Below are positions 63,689 to 64,000 of a stretch of DNA of 64,000 bases, piece after piece; within the stretch, counting starts at the first letter, position 1; each line of letters starts with the position of its first letter. Source of the stretch: Ariolimax columbianus (taxonomy: Eukaryota > Mollusca > Gastropoda > Stylommatophora > Arionidae); contig JAVGWX010000002.1 in assembly GCA_036924085.1 (NCBI GenBank), positions 153,021,571 to 153,085,570 of the forward strand. Direction: 5' to 3'. The position numbers were made by a program, and so were the translations under genes. The notes under the pieces were generated by a model. The model made no database searches and had not been told where the DNA came from. It saw only the letters and a list, made by a program, of their open reading frames with translations.

Positions 63689-64000
63689 GCAAGTACCTAA
63701 AATTGTTGGAGGTCATGTGTGTTTGTTGACTGCTTGTTCGTCTTGCTGCATTTCACAGTTGAGCCGGTACTTCTTGCCTTTCGGCATCTACACTTCTGCT
63801 TTCTGCAAGTCAATATTTGGGTAGAATACAATTGAGTAGAAGCATTTGACCTCAGCTGTTCCAGTTCTGTCCCATTGCCCTGTGGAATACCTGATCGCAA
63901 GAAAGGCTGAAAGAGAATATCCCAAGAATAATCTGCATCCCTTTTGACTTCAGTCGTCTTCACTATGGGTAGTTAAGAACGAGAGAGTGATCTGTGCAGT
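63689..64000. other. Start of intron 13, runs off the window
   Basis: Begins with GCAAGTACC if the GC donor is correct. Nothing else recognised. Confidence 0.6.

Overview
The window looks like one stretch of an invertebrate nuclear genome, most likely a mollusc and plausibly a gastropod. The grounds are one intron-rich host gene with GT-AG introns, heavy loads of mutually related LINEs, SINEs and mariner relics, long GATA/TA microsatellites, and many private tandem arrays with 21-71 bp units. Species is not determinable from what I can see. There is no bacterial gene organisation.

The only host protein-coding gene I can support is on the + strand. It starts at 27618 and runs off the right edge. 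Thirteen exons, found by protein similarity, splice signals and consistent reading phase, encode the first 353 residues of a protein disulfide isomerase of the PDIA5 (PDIR) type: signal peptide, a non-catalytic thioredoxin-fold domain, an a-domain with WCGYC, and the start of a second with WCGHC. The third catalytic domain and ER-retention tail would lie beyond 64000.

Region 1-27600 is intergenic and made of repeats. It holds antisense RTE-like LINE relics (381-1290, 17640-18445, 22956-24195, 26530-27060), two antisense LINE relics with an RNase H domain (4765-5475, 5965-6965), and a ~2.9 kb fold-back-like element (7754-10667) whose arms carry 32-bp tandem repeats. It also holds satellites with 30, 53, 28/31, 46 and 33 bp units, a long TA/GATA microsatellite (21618-21880), mariner and LINE scraps, and several dispersed SINE-like families, called A, B, C, E and F here.

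Region 27618-64000 is the PDIA5 gene, with introns inflated by insertions. Intron 5 has a 5'-truncated I-superfamily LINE with a 14-bp target-site duplication (TSD). Intron 6 has a retroposed element headed by 28S rRNA 3'-end sequence. Intron 7 has a minisatellite that copies the exon-7 splice donor, then a ~1.6 kb 35-bp satellite. Intron 10 has a hAT-type non-autonomous element with an exact 8-bp TSD. Intron 11 has a 21-bp array derived from the exon-11 splice donor and a palindromic mariner-type element. Intron 12 has two LINE copies in opposite orientation, inserted in a 71-bp array.

The most unusual observations are the two cases in which the splice donor after a thioredoxin active-site exon has become a tandem repeat, the 28S-headed retroelement, the fold-back element, and the ~2 kb inverted LINE pair inside a transcribed intron. 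All calls come from reading the sequence; no database search was run.
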